Assembly: GCF_036226525.1 (NCBI RefSeq)
Contig: NZ_CP108487.1
Span: 7,750,001 to 7,814,000 of the forward strand
Direction of reading: 5' to 3'
DNA from: Kribbella sp. NBC_01245
GTDB taxonomy: Bacteria > Actinomycetota > Actinomycetes > Propionibacteriales > Kribbellaceae
Length of the DNA: 64,000 bases
In this document: in pieces, positions 33,058 to 41,498 of the stretch
Position numbering within the stretch: position 1 is the stretch's first letter
How the letters are laid out: the number at the start of each line of letters is the position of its first letter
Translations under genes and position numbers: made by a program
The notes under the pieces: generated by a model
What the model was told of the DNA's origin: nothing
Seen by the model: only the letters and a program-made list of their open reading frames with translations
Databases searched by the model: none

Positions 33058-34293
33058 ATGGCGAAGGCACCCAGAGTTCTCGGAATCGTGCTGGCCGGCG
33101 GCGAGGGCAAGCGGCTGATGCCGCTGACGGTCGACCGGGCCAAACCTGCTGTGCCCTTCGGAGGTAGTTATCGGCTGATCGACTTCGTCTTGTCGAACCT
33201 GGTCAACGCGGGCTATCGCAACCTGTGCGTGCTGACGCAGTACAAGTCGCACTCGCTGGACCGGCACGTCACGCTGACCTGGCGGATGTCGACGTTCCTC
33301 GGCAACTTCGTCACCTGTGTGCCGGCGCAGCAGCGGCTCGGCCCGCAGTGGTATCAGGGCAGCGCGGACGCGATCTACCAGTCGATGAACCTGATCAACG
33401 ACCACAAACCCGACATCATCGTGGTGTTCGGCGCGGATCACGTCTACCGGATGGACGCCTCGCAGATGGTCGCCGCGCATATCGAGCACGGCGCCGGCGT
33501 GACCGTGGCCGGGATCCGGGTGCCGCGGGCGACCGCCTCGGAGTTCGGCGTGATCAAGACGGCGGACGACGGCGTGACGATCGCGGAATTCCTCGAAAAG
33601 CCTGCCGAACCGCCGGGTCTGCCGGACTCGCCGGACGAGACGTTCGCCTCGATGGGCAACTACGTGTTCAGCGCCGACGTGCTGGTCGACGCCCTGCGCA
33701 GGGACGCGGAGAACCCGGCCTCCCGGCATGACATGGGCGGCGACATCGTGCCGATGCTTGTTGCCGAGGGCAAGGCCAATGTGTACGACTTCAAGGACAA
33801 CGACGTGCCCGGCGCGCTCGACCGGGATCGCTCGTACTGGCGGGACGTCGGTTCGCTCGACTCGTACCACGAGGCGCATATGGATCTGGTCTCGATCCAG
33901 CCCGTCTTCAACCTCTACAACTCGGACTGGCCGATTTTCACGTCACATCCGCAGTTGCCGGGTGCGAAGTTCACCGACGACGCGACCGTGGGCGAGTCGA
34001 TCACCTGCGCGGGCTCGATCATCTCCGGCGCGGTCGTCGACCATTCGGTGCTCGGCGCGAACGTGCTGGTCAGCTCCGGGGCCAGGATCGAGCGCTCGGT
34101 GATCATGGACAACTGCCGGATCGGCGCGAACGCGGTGTTGCGGAACGTCATTCTGGACAAGAACATCGTCATCCCCGACGGCTTCCAGATCGGGGTGGAT
34201 CCCGAGCTGGATCGCGCTCGCGGCTTCGTCGTGAGCGCCGGGGGAGTGACGGTGCTCGGCAAGGACCAAGTCGTCACGCTGGACCCGACATGA
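33058..34293 (+). CDS. glgC: Glucose-1-phosphate adenylyltransferase GlgC
   Basis: This 411-residue enzyme makes ADP-glucose from ATP and glucose-1-phosphate, the donor for glycogen and maltose-1-phosphate synthesis. It has the nucleotidyltransferase motif GIVLAGGEGKRLMPLT (9-24), KPAVPFGG, the substrate motif EFLEKP near 180, DRSYWRDVGS and a C-terminal beta helix. It overlaps kynU by ATGA, linking it translationally to tryptophan catabolism, which is unusual. Confidence 0.95.
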   Translation: MAKAPRVLGIVLAGGEGKRLMPLTVDRAKPAVPFGGSYRLIDFVLSNLVNAGYRNLCVLTQYKSHSLDRHVTLTWRMSTFLGNFVTCVPAQQRLGPQWYQGSADAIYQSMNLINDHKPDIIVVFGADHVYRMDASQMVAAHIEHGAGVTVAGIRVPRATASEFGVIKTADDGVTIAEFLEKPAEPPGLPDSPDETFASMGNYVFSADVLVDALRRDAENPASRHDMGGDIVPMLVAEGKANVYDFKDNDVPGALDRDRSYWRDVGSLDSYHEAHMDLVSIQPVFNLYNSDWPIFTSHPQLPGAKFTDDATVGESITCAGSIISGAVVDHSVLGANVLVSSGARIERSVIMDNCRIGANAVLRNVILDKNIVIPDGFQIGVDPELDRARGFVVSAGGVTVLGKDQVVTLDPT

Positions 34294-35624
34294 CCGACGA
34301 ACCCGGGGCAGCCAAGGACGCCGGCAAAGCCGAAGGCGCCAGCACGACCGAAGGCGTTGGGTCGAGTGAGGCCGAGGCGCGGAAGCTTGACGCGGGCGAT
34401 CCGGGGCACCGGGAGCTCTTCCACATCCCGGCGGCGGACGGCGGCGATCACCCGGAGGTGGCGTACTTCGCGGGCAACTCGCTGGGGCTCCAGCCGAAGG
34501 CCACTCGCGACGAGCTCTTGGCAGACGTCGACGCCTGGGCACGACTCGGCGTGGAGGGACACCTGGAGGCCGCGCGACCCTGGTTGTCGTACCACGAGTT
34601 GCTGACCGGATCGGCGGCGCGGCTCGTCGGCGGGCTGCCCAGCGAGACGATCGTGATGAACTCGCTGACGGTCAACCTGCACCTGCTGATGGTGTCGTTC
34701 TACCGGCCGTCGGGACTGCGGCGACGGATCCTGATCGAGGACTCCGCCTTCCCGTCCGACAGCTACGCGGTTCGCAGCCAGGTCCGCCTGCACGGGCGCG
34801 ATCCGGACGACTCGGTGGTGCGGTTGCGTCCGCGCGAGGGCGAGAACACCCTGCGCACCGAGGACGTGATCGATCAGCTGACACCCGATATCGCGTTGGT
34901 GCTGCTCGGAGGCGTCAACTACCTCACCGGCGAGCTGATGGACATCCCGGCGATCACCGCCGCGGGCCATGCCGCGGGCGCGATCGTCGGCTGGGATCTG
35001 GCCCATGCTGCCGGGAACGTTCCGTTGTCCCTGCACGACTGGAACGTCGACTTCGCCGCGTGGTGCTCCTACAAGTACCTCAACTCCGGTCCGGGTTCCT
35101 TGGCTGGAGCGTTCGTCCACGAGCGGCACCTGGCCGATCCGACGTTGCAGCGTTTCGAAGGCTGGTGGAGCACCGAGGCGGCGACCCGGTTCGAGATGGC
35201 CGCGGTATCGCGCCCGCCCGCGACCGCCGAGGCGTGGCAGGTCTCGAACCCGCCGATCTTCTCGATGAGCCCGGTCCGTACGTCGCTGGAGCTCTTCGAC
35301 AAGGTCGGCATGCCCACTCTTCGCGAGCGCAGCGTCCGGCTCACGGCGTACCTCGAGAAGTTGCTCGACGAGATCGTCCCGACCCGGCCGCTCGAGGTCA
35401 TCACCCCGCGTGCGGCGGACCAGCGCGGTGCGCAACTGTCCCTGCGCATCGGTTCCGGCAAGGCGGGCGAATTGGCCCACAGGTTGCGCCACGAGCATGG
35501 CGTGATCGCCGATGCCCGCGAGCCGGACGTGCTCCGACTGGCGCCGGTCCCGCTCTACTCGTCGTACCACGACTGCTGGCGCGCTGCCGTGGCGCTGGCC
35601 CAGGCCGTGCCGGAGGACGCATGA
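34290..35624 (+). CDS. kynU: Kynureninase
   Basis: This 444-residue PLP enzyme hydrolyses 3-hydroxykynurenine to 3-hydroxyanthranilate and alanine. It has YFAGNSLGLQP near 60, the PLP aspartate region GWDLAHAAGN near 233, the Schiff-base lysine K262 in WCSYKYLN and SNPPIFSM. The first 35 residues are a low-complexity leader. It is coupled to glgC (ATGA) and to KMO (ATGA), and heads the seven-gene kynurenine operon. Confidence 0.95.
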   Translation: MTDEPGAAKDAGKAEGASTTEGVGSSEAEARKLDAGDPGHRELFHIPAADGGDHPEVAYFAGNSLGLQPKATRDELLADVDAWARLGVEGHLEAARPWLSYHELLTGSAARLVGGLPSETIVMNSLTVNLHLLMVSFYRPSGLRRRILIEDSAFPSDSYAVRSQVRLHGRDPDDSVVRLRPREGENTLRTEDVIDQLTPDIALVLLGGVNYLTGELMDIPAITAAGHAAGAIVGWDLAHAAGNVPLSLHDWNVDFAAWCSYKYLNSGPGSLAGAFVHERHLADPTLQRFEGWWSTEAATRFEMAAVSRPPATAEAWQVSNPPIFSMSPVRTSLELFDKVGMPTLRERSVRLTAYLEKLLDEIVPTRPLEVITPRAADQRGAQLSLRIGSGKAGELAHRLRHEHGVIADAREPDVLRLAPVPLYSSYHDCWRAAVALAQAVPEDA

Positions 35625-36919
35625 CCGTCGCGATCGTCGGAGCGGGCCTGGCCGGGAGTCTGCTGACGTGTTTCCTCGCTCGCCGCGGGGTTCCCGTCAC
35701 GCTGTACGAGCGCCGGCCGGATCCCCGCGAGCAGCAGGCCGAGCGCGGTCGTTCGATCAACCTGGCGATCTCCGAGCGGGGTCTCGACGCGCTGCGGCGG
35801 ATCGGTCTCGCCGACAAGGTGATGGCTGACGCGTTGCCGATGAAGGGCCGGATGATCCACCCGGTCGAGGGGCCGCTCGACTTCCAGCAGTACAGCGTCT
35901 CCGGCGACCGGGCGATCAACTCGATCAGCCGTGGTGCGCTCAACAACGCGCTGCTCGACGCTGCCGCGGCCGCGCCGGGCGTGGAGATCCGCTTCGAGCA
36001 CCGCCTGGTCGGGCTCGACCCGAAGACGGCCCGGATGACCTTCGAGACACCCGACAGAACGGTCGAGGCGGAGTCCGACGTGGTGCTGGGGACCGACGGC
36101 GCGGGCTCGGCGGTTCGTGGCCGGCTGGTCGCGGACCACCTGGTGGACGAAGCGGTCGACTTCCTCGACTACGGCTACAAGGAACTCACGATTCCACCAG
36201 CGGCCGGGGCTTTTGCGTTGGACCCGGGCGCCTTGCACATCTGGCCGCGCGGTACGTCGATGATGATCGCCCTGCCGAACCCGGACCGCTCTTTCACCTG
36301 CACGCTGTTCTGGCCCAACGGCAGCTTTCCGGCGCTGGACACTCCGGCCGCGATCGAGGACCACTTCCGCACGCACTACCCGGACGTCGTGCCGCTCGCA
36401 CCCGACCTCGTCGACGACTACCAGCAGAACCCGATCGGCGTGCTCGGCACGGTCCACACCGCGCCTTGGCAGGCCTTCGGGCGGGTCGGGTTACTCGGCG
36501 ACGCCGCACACGCGATCGTGCCGTTCTACGGTCAGGGCGCGAACTGCGCGTTCGAGGACGTCGTCGAGCTGGACCGCTGTCTCGAGGACTCGGACGGCGA
36601 GTGGGCTCGGGCGCTGCCGCTGTTCGAGCTGCGCCGCCGTGAGAACACCGAGGCGATCGCGGAGATGGCACTGGCCAACTTCGTGGAGATGCGCGACAAG
36701 GTGGCGTCGCCGGTCTTCCGGCTCGGCAAGCGGATCGAGCATGCGCTGGAGCGCGCGCTGCCGGGCCATTACGCCTCCCGGTACGAGTTGGTGTCGTTCT
36801 CCACCACGCCGTACGCCGAAGTGCAGCAGCGTGTGCGTCGCCAGCACCAGGCCCTCGCTGGAGTGGTCCTGCTCGCCGGCCTGGGGCTGGTCGGTCTGAC
36901 GAGGAGGCTCCTCCGTTGA
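35621..36919 (+). CDS. Kynurenine 3-monooxygenase with C-terminal membrane helix
   Basis: This 432-residue flavoprotein hydroxylates L-kynurenine at C3 using NADPH and oxygen. It has the FAD motif VGAGLAG near 6-12, RGRSINLAISERG, TDGAGS near 160 and GLLGDAAHAIVPFYGQGANC near 290. The last 22 residues form a hydrophobic helix ending in RRLLR, a tail reminiscent of membrane-bound eukaryotic KMO. It overlaps kynU and the dehydrogenase by ATGA and TTGA. Confidence 0.94.
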   Translation: MTVAIVGAGLAGSLLTCFLARRGVPVTLYERRPDPREQQAERGRSINLAISERGLDALRRIGLADKVMADALPMKGRMIHPVEGPLDFQQYSVSGDRAINSISRGALNNALLDAAAAAPGVEIRFEHRLVGLDPKTARMTFETPDRTVEAESDVVLGTDGAGSAVRGRLVADHLVDEAVDFLDYGYKELTIPPAAGAFALDPGALHIWPRGTSMMIALPNPDRSFTCTLFWPNGSFPALDTPAAIEDHFRTHYPDVVPLAPDLVDDYQQNPIGVLGTVHTAPWQAFGRVGLLGDAAHAIVPFYGQGANCAFEDVVELDRCLEDSDGEWARALPLFELRRRENTEAIAEMALANFVEMRDKVASPVFRLGKRIEHALERALPGHYASRYELVSFSTTPYAEVQQRVRRQHQALAGVVLLAGLGLVGLTRRLLR

Positions 36920-38418
36920 CGCTTTGGCATCCGGATCTGCTCGTAGGGCGGCCAGGTGGTTCGCCTGGTCTGTTGCAGAACTACGTCGGCGGCTCGTTCG
37001 TCGGCGGCAAGACGTTCCCGAAACTCAGCCCGGTCACCGGCGAGACGATCGCCGAGGTGGCGGAGGCCGACGAGGCGACCGTGGACGCGGCGGTGTCGGC
37101 GGCCCGGCAGGCGTTGAACGGGCCCTGGGGCCGGATGAGCGAGCAGGAGCGCGCCGTCGTACTCCGGAGGGTCGCCGACGAGCTCGAGCGGCGTTTCGAC
37201 GACCTGGTCGCGGCCGAGGTCGGCGACACCGGCAAGTCGGTATCGCAGGCGCGCACGTTGGACATCCCGCGCGGCGCGGCCAACTTCCGCGCGTTCGCCG
37301 ACATCGTGGCCAGCGCCTCGACGGAGTCCTTCAGTACGTCGCTGCCGGACGGCCGACGGGCGCTCAACTACGCCGTCCGCAAGCCCGTCGGCGTGGTGGC
37401 GATCATCGTCCCGTGGAACCTTCCGCTCCTGCTGCTGACCTGGAAGGTCGCGCCGGCCCTTGCCTGCGGCAACAGTGTCGTCGTCAAACCGTCCGAGGAG
37501 ACGCCGTCGTCCGCGACGGTGCTGGCCGAGGTGATGGCGGCGGCCGGTGTGCCCGAGGGCGTGTTCAACCTCGTGCACGGCTTCGGCCCGTCCTCGGCAG
37601 GCGAGTTCCTGACCCGGCACCCGGGGGTTGACGCGATCACCTTCACGGGCGAATCCGCGACTGGCAGCACGATCGCCAAAGCGGCCGCGGACGGGGTTAA
37701 GGCCGTCTCCTTCGAGCTCGGCGGTAAGAACGCCGGCCTGATCTTCGCCGACGCGGACCTCGACGCCGCCGTGGAGGGATCCGTCCGCTCGACCTTCACC
37801 AACGGCGGCCAGGTCTGCCTCTGCACCGAACGCCTGTACGTCGAGCGCAGCGTGTACGACGAATTCTGCGCGCGCCTCGCCCAACGGGCCACCGAACTCC
37901 CGTACGGCTGGCCAGCGGACGAGTCGACCGCCAACATGCCGCTCATCTCGTCGCAACATCGGGAGAAGGTCCTCGGCTACTACGACCTGGCCCGGGCGGA
38001 AGGCGCGACCGTGTTGGCCGGTGGCGGCGTACCGTCATTCGACGACGCGCGGGATGGCGGCTGGTACGTCCAACCGACGGTGCTGACCGGCCTGGCCGCC
38101 GATGCGCGGACCGCCACCGAGGAGATCTTCGGCCCGGTCTGCCATATCGCGCCGTTCGACACCGAGGACGAGGCCTTCGCGTTGGCCAACGACAGCCAAT
38201 ACGGGCTCGCGGCAACAGTCTGGACCCGGGACGTAGGTCGCGCCCACCGCGCCGGCGCCCGCCTCGACACCGGCATCGTCTGGGTCAACACCTGGTTCCT
38301 CCGGGACCTCCGCACCCCCTTCGGCGGCATGAAAGCCTCCGGCGTAGGCCGCGAAGGCGGCACCCACTCCCTAGCCTTCTACTCCGAACTAACCAACGTC
38401 TGCGTAAACCTCGACTAA
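36916..38418 (+). CDS. 2-aminomuconic 6-semialdehyde dehydrogenase-type ALDH
   Basis: This 500-residue NAD-dependent aldehyde dehydrogenase has the glutamate motif FELGGKN near 265 and the nucleophile C301 in GGQVCLCTERL. The GQVCLCTERLYVE stretch and context point to oxidation of 2-aminomuconate semialdehyde. The TTG start overlaps the KMO stop (TTGA), with AGGAGG upstream. It is followed by a 385-bp gap with a double hairpin, after which the pathway genes resume on the same strand. Confidence 0.9.
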   Translation: MTLWHPDLLVGRPGGSPGLLQNYVGGSFVGGKTFPKLSPVTGETIAEVAEADEATVDAAVSAARQALNGPWGRMSEQERAVVLRRVADELERRFDDLVAAEVGDTGKSVSQARTLDIPRGAANFRAFADIVASASTESFSTSLPDGRRALNYAVRKPVGVVAIIVPWNLPLLLLTWKVAPALACGNSVVVKPSEETPSSATVLAEVMAAAGVPEGVFNLVHGFGPSSAGEFLTRHPGVDAITFTGESATGSTIAKAAADGVKAVSFELGGKNAGLIFADADLDAAVEGSVRSTFTNGGQVCLCTERLYVERSVYDEFCARLAQRATELPYGWPADESTANMPLISSQHREKVLGYYDLARAEGATVLAGGGVPSFDDARDGGWYVQPTVLTGLAADARTATEEIFGPVCHIAPFDTEDEAFALANDSQYGLAATVWTRDVGRAHRAGARLDTGIVWVNTWFLRDLRTPFGGMKASGVGREGGTHSLAFYSELTNVCVNLD

Positions 38419-38434
38419 CCACCCGCGCCTTTCC

Positions 38435-38690
38435 CTGCGTCGATTGGTCTGGATTTGCCCGCTACAGCGGCGGGTCAGTTTGGTCGCGGACGGTCTGCGG
38501 GCAAATCCTGACGAATCGTCGCTAATGCCGGTCCACGAAGAACGTCCGCCGGGGCTTCTGGCGGGTAAGACTCCGGGGGGAAGTAGTGCGTGGTGCTGGA
38601 TTAGCGTCGATTGGTCAGGATTTGCCCGCCTCAGGTTGGTGACCGGACGACCCGCCGCTCCAGCGGGCAAATCCAGACCAATCGACGCAG
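38435..38690. repeat. Two nested copies of the hairpin family (copies 5 and 6)
   Basis: The outer arms 38435-38476 and 38649-38690 pair at 40 of 42 positions, with the first 28 perfect. The inner arms 38497-38523 and 38603-38629 pair at 25 of 27. Each half also contains its own local hairpin (38435-38461 with 38497-38523, and 38603-38629 with 38663-38690), so the segment can fold as one long cruciform or two shorter stems. The core GATTGGTC resembles the other copies. It splits the kynurenine operon 16 nt after the dehydrogenase stop. After it, 38696-38750 holds a short direct repeat containing GGGCGTCGGCGCA. Confidence 0.92.
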
Positions 38691-38803
38691 AGTGAAGGCG
38701 CGGGCGTCGGCGCAAGGGGAGGCGCGCGGGCGTCGGCGCAGTGGGGCACGTGGGGGAGTGGTGCGTGGTGGCGGGTTTTCGGGGGCTGAGGGAGGATGCT
38801 GGG

Positions 38804-39229
38804 GTGACGGATGCGCGGGTGGTGGCGGGGAAGGCGGTGCCGCGGGGGCGGTTTCCGCATGTGAAGGTTGCGGGCGGGTTTGCGTATGTGTCCGGGACGA
38901 GTAGTCGGCGGCCCGACAACACGATCGCGGGGGCCGAGGTCGACGCGTTGGGGACGACCACGCTCGATATTCGCGCGCAGACCCAGGCGGTGATCGAGAA
39001 CATTCGCGACATCCTGCAGGCGGTGGGCGCGGACCTCGGCGACCTCGTGTCCCTCACGACGTACTTGGTGAACATGAACGACTTCGGCGGCTATAACGAG
39101 GTCTACGCGGAGTTCTTCGACGAGACCGGGCCGGCGCGCACCACGGTCGCCGTACATCAGTTGCCACATCCGCATTTGCTGCTTGAGATCCAGGCAGTCG
39201 CGGTAGTTCCCCCCGACAAGGAGAGGTGA
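38804..39229 (+). CDS. RidA-family 2-aminomuconate deaminase
   Basis: This 141-residue protein belongs to the RidA/YjgF family, with FAYVSGTSSRRPDN near 27, QTQAVIENIRDILQAVGADLGD and PARTTVAVHQLPHPHLLLEIQAVA. In kynurenine operons this member hydrolyses 2-aminomuconate to 4-oxalocrotonate, and its position between the dehydrogenase and dioxygenase supports that. GTG 38804 follows GGAGG by 8 nt. The generic imine hydrolase role is an alternative. Confidence 0.88.
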   Translation: MTDARVVAGKAVPRGRFPHVKVAGGFAYVSGTSSRRPDNTIAGAEVDALGTTTLDIRAQTQAVIENIRDILQAVGADLGDLVSLTTYLVNMNDFGGYNEVYAEFFDETGPARTTVAVHQLPHPHLLLEIQAVAVVPPDKER

Positions 39230-39235
39230 TCGCAG

Positions 39236-39763
39236 ATGGCAGAGGTCAACTTGGACGCCACCAGCTTCCCCGGCTGGATCGAGGAGAACAAGCACCTGCT
39301 GAAGCCGCCGGTCGGCAACAAGCAGATGTTCCCCACCGGCGACGACTTCATCACGATGGTGGTCGGCGGACCGAACCAGCGCACGGACTACCACGTCGAC
39401 CCGTACGAGGAGTTCTTCTACCAGGTCAAGGGCACGATGCACGTCAACGTGATGACCGACGACGGTCCGGCCAAGGTGGAGATCAGCGAGGGGCAGATGT
39501 GGGTGCTGCCGCGGAACATGCCGCACTCCCCGCAACGGCCCGAGCCGGGGTCGATCGGACTCGTGATCGAGCGGGTGCGCGAGGAAGGCACGCTGGAGAA
39601 GTTCCGGTGGTACTGCGAGAACTGCAACGCCATCGTCCATGAGGTCGAGCTGCAGGTGCGCGACATCGTCGAGGACCTGCCGCCGGTGTTCAAGGCGTTC
39701 TACGACAGCGAGGACGCGCGGACGTGTCCCAGCTGCGGCACCGTCCATCCAGGCAAGGGCTAA
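39236..39763 (+). CDS. nbaC: 3-Hydroxyanthranilate 3,4-dioxygenase
   Basis: This 175-residue cupin opens the ring of 3-hydroxyanthranilate to 2-amino-3-carboxymuconate semialdehyde. The iron ligands H53, E59 and H97 and the rubredoxin-like metal site C127, C130, C164 and C167 match the characterised bacterial enzyme with a constant +2 shift. It lies 6 nt after the RidA gene and 3 nt before the decarboxylase. Confidence 0.95.
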   Translation: MAEVNLDATSFPGWIEENKHLLKPPVGNKQMFPTGDDFITMVVGGPNQRTDYHVDPYEEFFYQVKGTMHVNVMTDDGPAKVEISEGQMWVLPRNMPHSPQRPEPGSIGLVIERVREEGTLEKFRWYCENCNAIVHEVELQVRDIVEDLPPVFKAFYDSEDARTCPSCGTVHPGKG

Positions 39764-39766
39764 GGA

Positions 39767-40768
39767 GTGGCGGTCGACGTACACACTCACCTCGTCCCGA
39801 AAGGCTGGCCCGATCTCGCGGCCGCTTGTGGTGCGGGGGAGTGGCCGTGGTTGCGGATCGACTCCGAACGCGCGGCGATGATCATGGTCGGCGAGACGGA
39901 GTTCCGGCCGGTCGGCGCGCAGGCGTGGGATCCGGCGACCAGGCTTGCCGATATGGATGCCGACGGCATCGAGCTGCAGGTGGTGTCGCCGACGCCGGTG
40001 TTCTTCTCGTACGACAAACCCGCGGACCAGGCCGGCAAGGTGGCCCGGATCTTCAACGACCGGACGCTGGAAGTCCTGGCCGGTACGACGGACCGGCTGA
40101 TCCCGTTCTGCCAGGTGCCGCTGCAGGACCCGAATGCCGCGTGCGCCGAGCTCGACCGGTCCCTCGCGGCTGGGCACGTGGGCGTGGAGATCGGGAACCA
40201 CGTCGGTGATCGGGATCTCGACGACGAGGGCGTGGTGATGTTCCTGCAGCACTGCGCGGAGGTCGGCGCGCCCGTGCTGGTGCATCCCTGGGACATGCCG
40301 GGCGGGCCGCGGCTCGATCGGTGGATGGCGCGGTGGCTGACCGGGATGCCGGCCGAGACGCATCTGTCCGTGCTGGCGATGATCCTCGGTGGGGTCTTCG
40401 ACAAAGTGCCCGAGTCGTTGCGGATCTGCTTCGCGCACGGTGGTGGCAGTTTCGCGTTCTGGTTGGGCCGGGTGGACAACGCCTGGCATCGGCGCGGGGA
40501 TTTGGTACGCGGTCAGTCGTTGAACCCACCGAGCCAGTACGTCGACCGGTTCTTCGTGGACTCCGTGGTGTTCGAGGAGCCGGCGCTGCGGTTGCTCGTC
40601 GACACGCTGGGGGAGGACCAGGTGATGGTGGGCAGCGACTACCCGTACCCGCTCGGCGAACGCCCGGTCGGCAAAGTCGTGCGCGAGGCGTCTTTCCTTT
40701 CCGACGTACAGCGCGAGAAACTCCTCTCCACCAACGCCTTCCGCTTCCTCGGCAGGTCGGATGGCTGA
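39767..40768 (+). CDS. 2-amino-3-carboxymuconate 6-semialdehyde decarboxylase (ACMSD)
   Basis: This 333-residue amidohydrolase-family decarboxylase steers the pathway away from quinolinate. The metal ligands are H6 and H8 (VDVHTH), H174 (VLVHPWD), the catalytic H225 (CFAHGGG) and the aspartate of VGSDYPYP near 289. The GTG start follows TAAGGA. It overlaps the formamidase gene by 8 nt. Confidence 0.93.
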   Translation: MAVDVHTHLVPKGWPDLAAACGAGEWPWLRIDSERAAMIMVGETEFRPVGAQAWDPATRLADMDADGIELQVVSPTPVFFSYDKPADQAGKVARIFNDRTLEVLAGTTDRLIPFCQVPLQDPNAACAELDRSLAAGHVGVEIGNHVGDRDLDDEGVVMFLQHCAEVGAPVLVHPWDMPGGPRLDRWMARWLTGMPAETHLSVLAMILGGVFDKVPESLRICFAHGGGSFAFWLGRVDNAWHRRGDLVRGQSLNPPSQYVDRFFVDSVVFEEPALRLLVDTLGEDQVMVGSDYPYPLGERPVGKVVREASFLSDVQREKLLSTNAFRFLGRSDG

Positions 40769-41498
40769 GGATCGCTCGGTGCTGTCGCGTCCGGCAGCGC
40801 CGCCTGACAGCGTGCAGCGTTACGGCGCTGAGGCGGATCACCTGGTGGACCTCTGGACCGGCGACGAGCGTGCCACCGACCGCCCCCTCGTCGTACTGGT
40901 GCATGGCGGATTCTGGCGTCCCGAGTACGACCGGACGCACCTCCACCCACTGGCCGGAGCCATAGCCGCTGCAGGCTGGTCGGTCGCGTCGATCGAGTAC
41001 CGCCGCGACCCCGGCCGCCCGGACCACACAGTCGACGACGTACGAACCGCACTGGCCAACCTGCCCGCACTCGCGACCGGTCTCAACACAGACGGGACAA
41101 TCCTGCTGTCCGGCCACTCCGCAGGCGGCCATCTCGCCCTATGGGCCGCCTCCTGCTGCACCGGACTCCGCGGCACAGTCGCCCTAGCGCCAGTAGCCGA
41201 TCTAGGACTGGCAGAACGTCTGAACCTCGACGACGGCGCCGTGAGCGACTTCCTAGGCGTTGCCGCGGCCACCCGCCCCGACCTCGACCCGGTCCACCTG
41301 CAGGATCCACTGGCACCGGTGACGATCCTGCACGGCACGGAAGACACCCTCGTCCCGCTCGACCTATCCGCCGCGTACGCCGCCGCCCACCCGGCCACCC
41401 GCCTTGTGCCCGTAAAGGGCGGAGCCCACTACGAGGTGATCGACCCAGAGAGCATCGCCTGGCCGCTACTCCTCGCCGCCCTGACCGAGCTGGTCTAG
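40761..41498 (+). CDS. Kynurenine formamidase-type alpha/beta hydrolase
   Basis: This 245-residue hydrolase has the HGGFW oxyanion motif at 48-52 and the nucleophile S120 in GHSAGG, with D near 195 and H near 217 (GGAHYEV). HGGYW/F is the signature of the alpha/beta-hydrolase form of N-formylkynurenine formamidase, which fits as last gene of this operon. The first pathway enzyme, tryptophan 2,3-dioxygenase, is not in the window. Confidence 0.85.
   Translation: MAEDRSVLSRPAAPPDSVQRYGAEADHLVDLWTGDERATDRPLVVLVHGGFWRPEYDRTHLHPLAGAIAAAGWSVASIEYRRDPGRPDHTVDDVRTALANLPALATGLNTDGTILLSGHSAGGHLALWAASCCTGLRGTVALAPVADLGLAERLNLDDGAVSDFLGVAAATRPDLDPVHLQDPLAPVTILHGTEDTLVPLDLSAAYAAAHPATRLVPVKGGAHYEVIDPESIAWPLLLAALTELV

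Noticed and set aside
38615..40489. 624-residue reading frame on the minus strand
   Set aside because: It is antisense to the RidA, dioxygenase and decarboxylase genes, which have clear family motifs.
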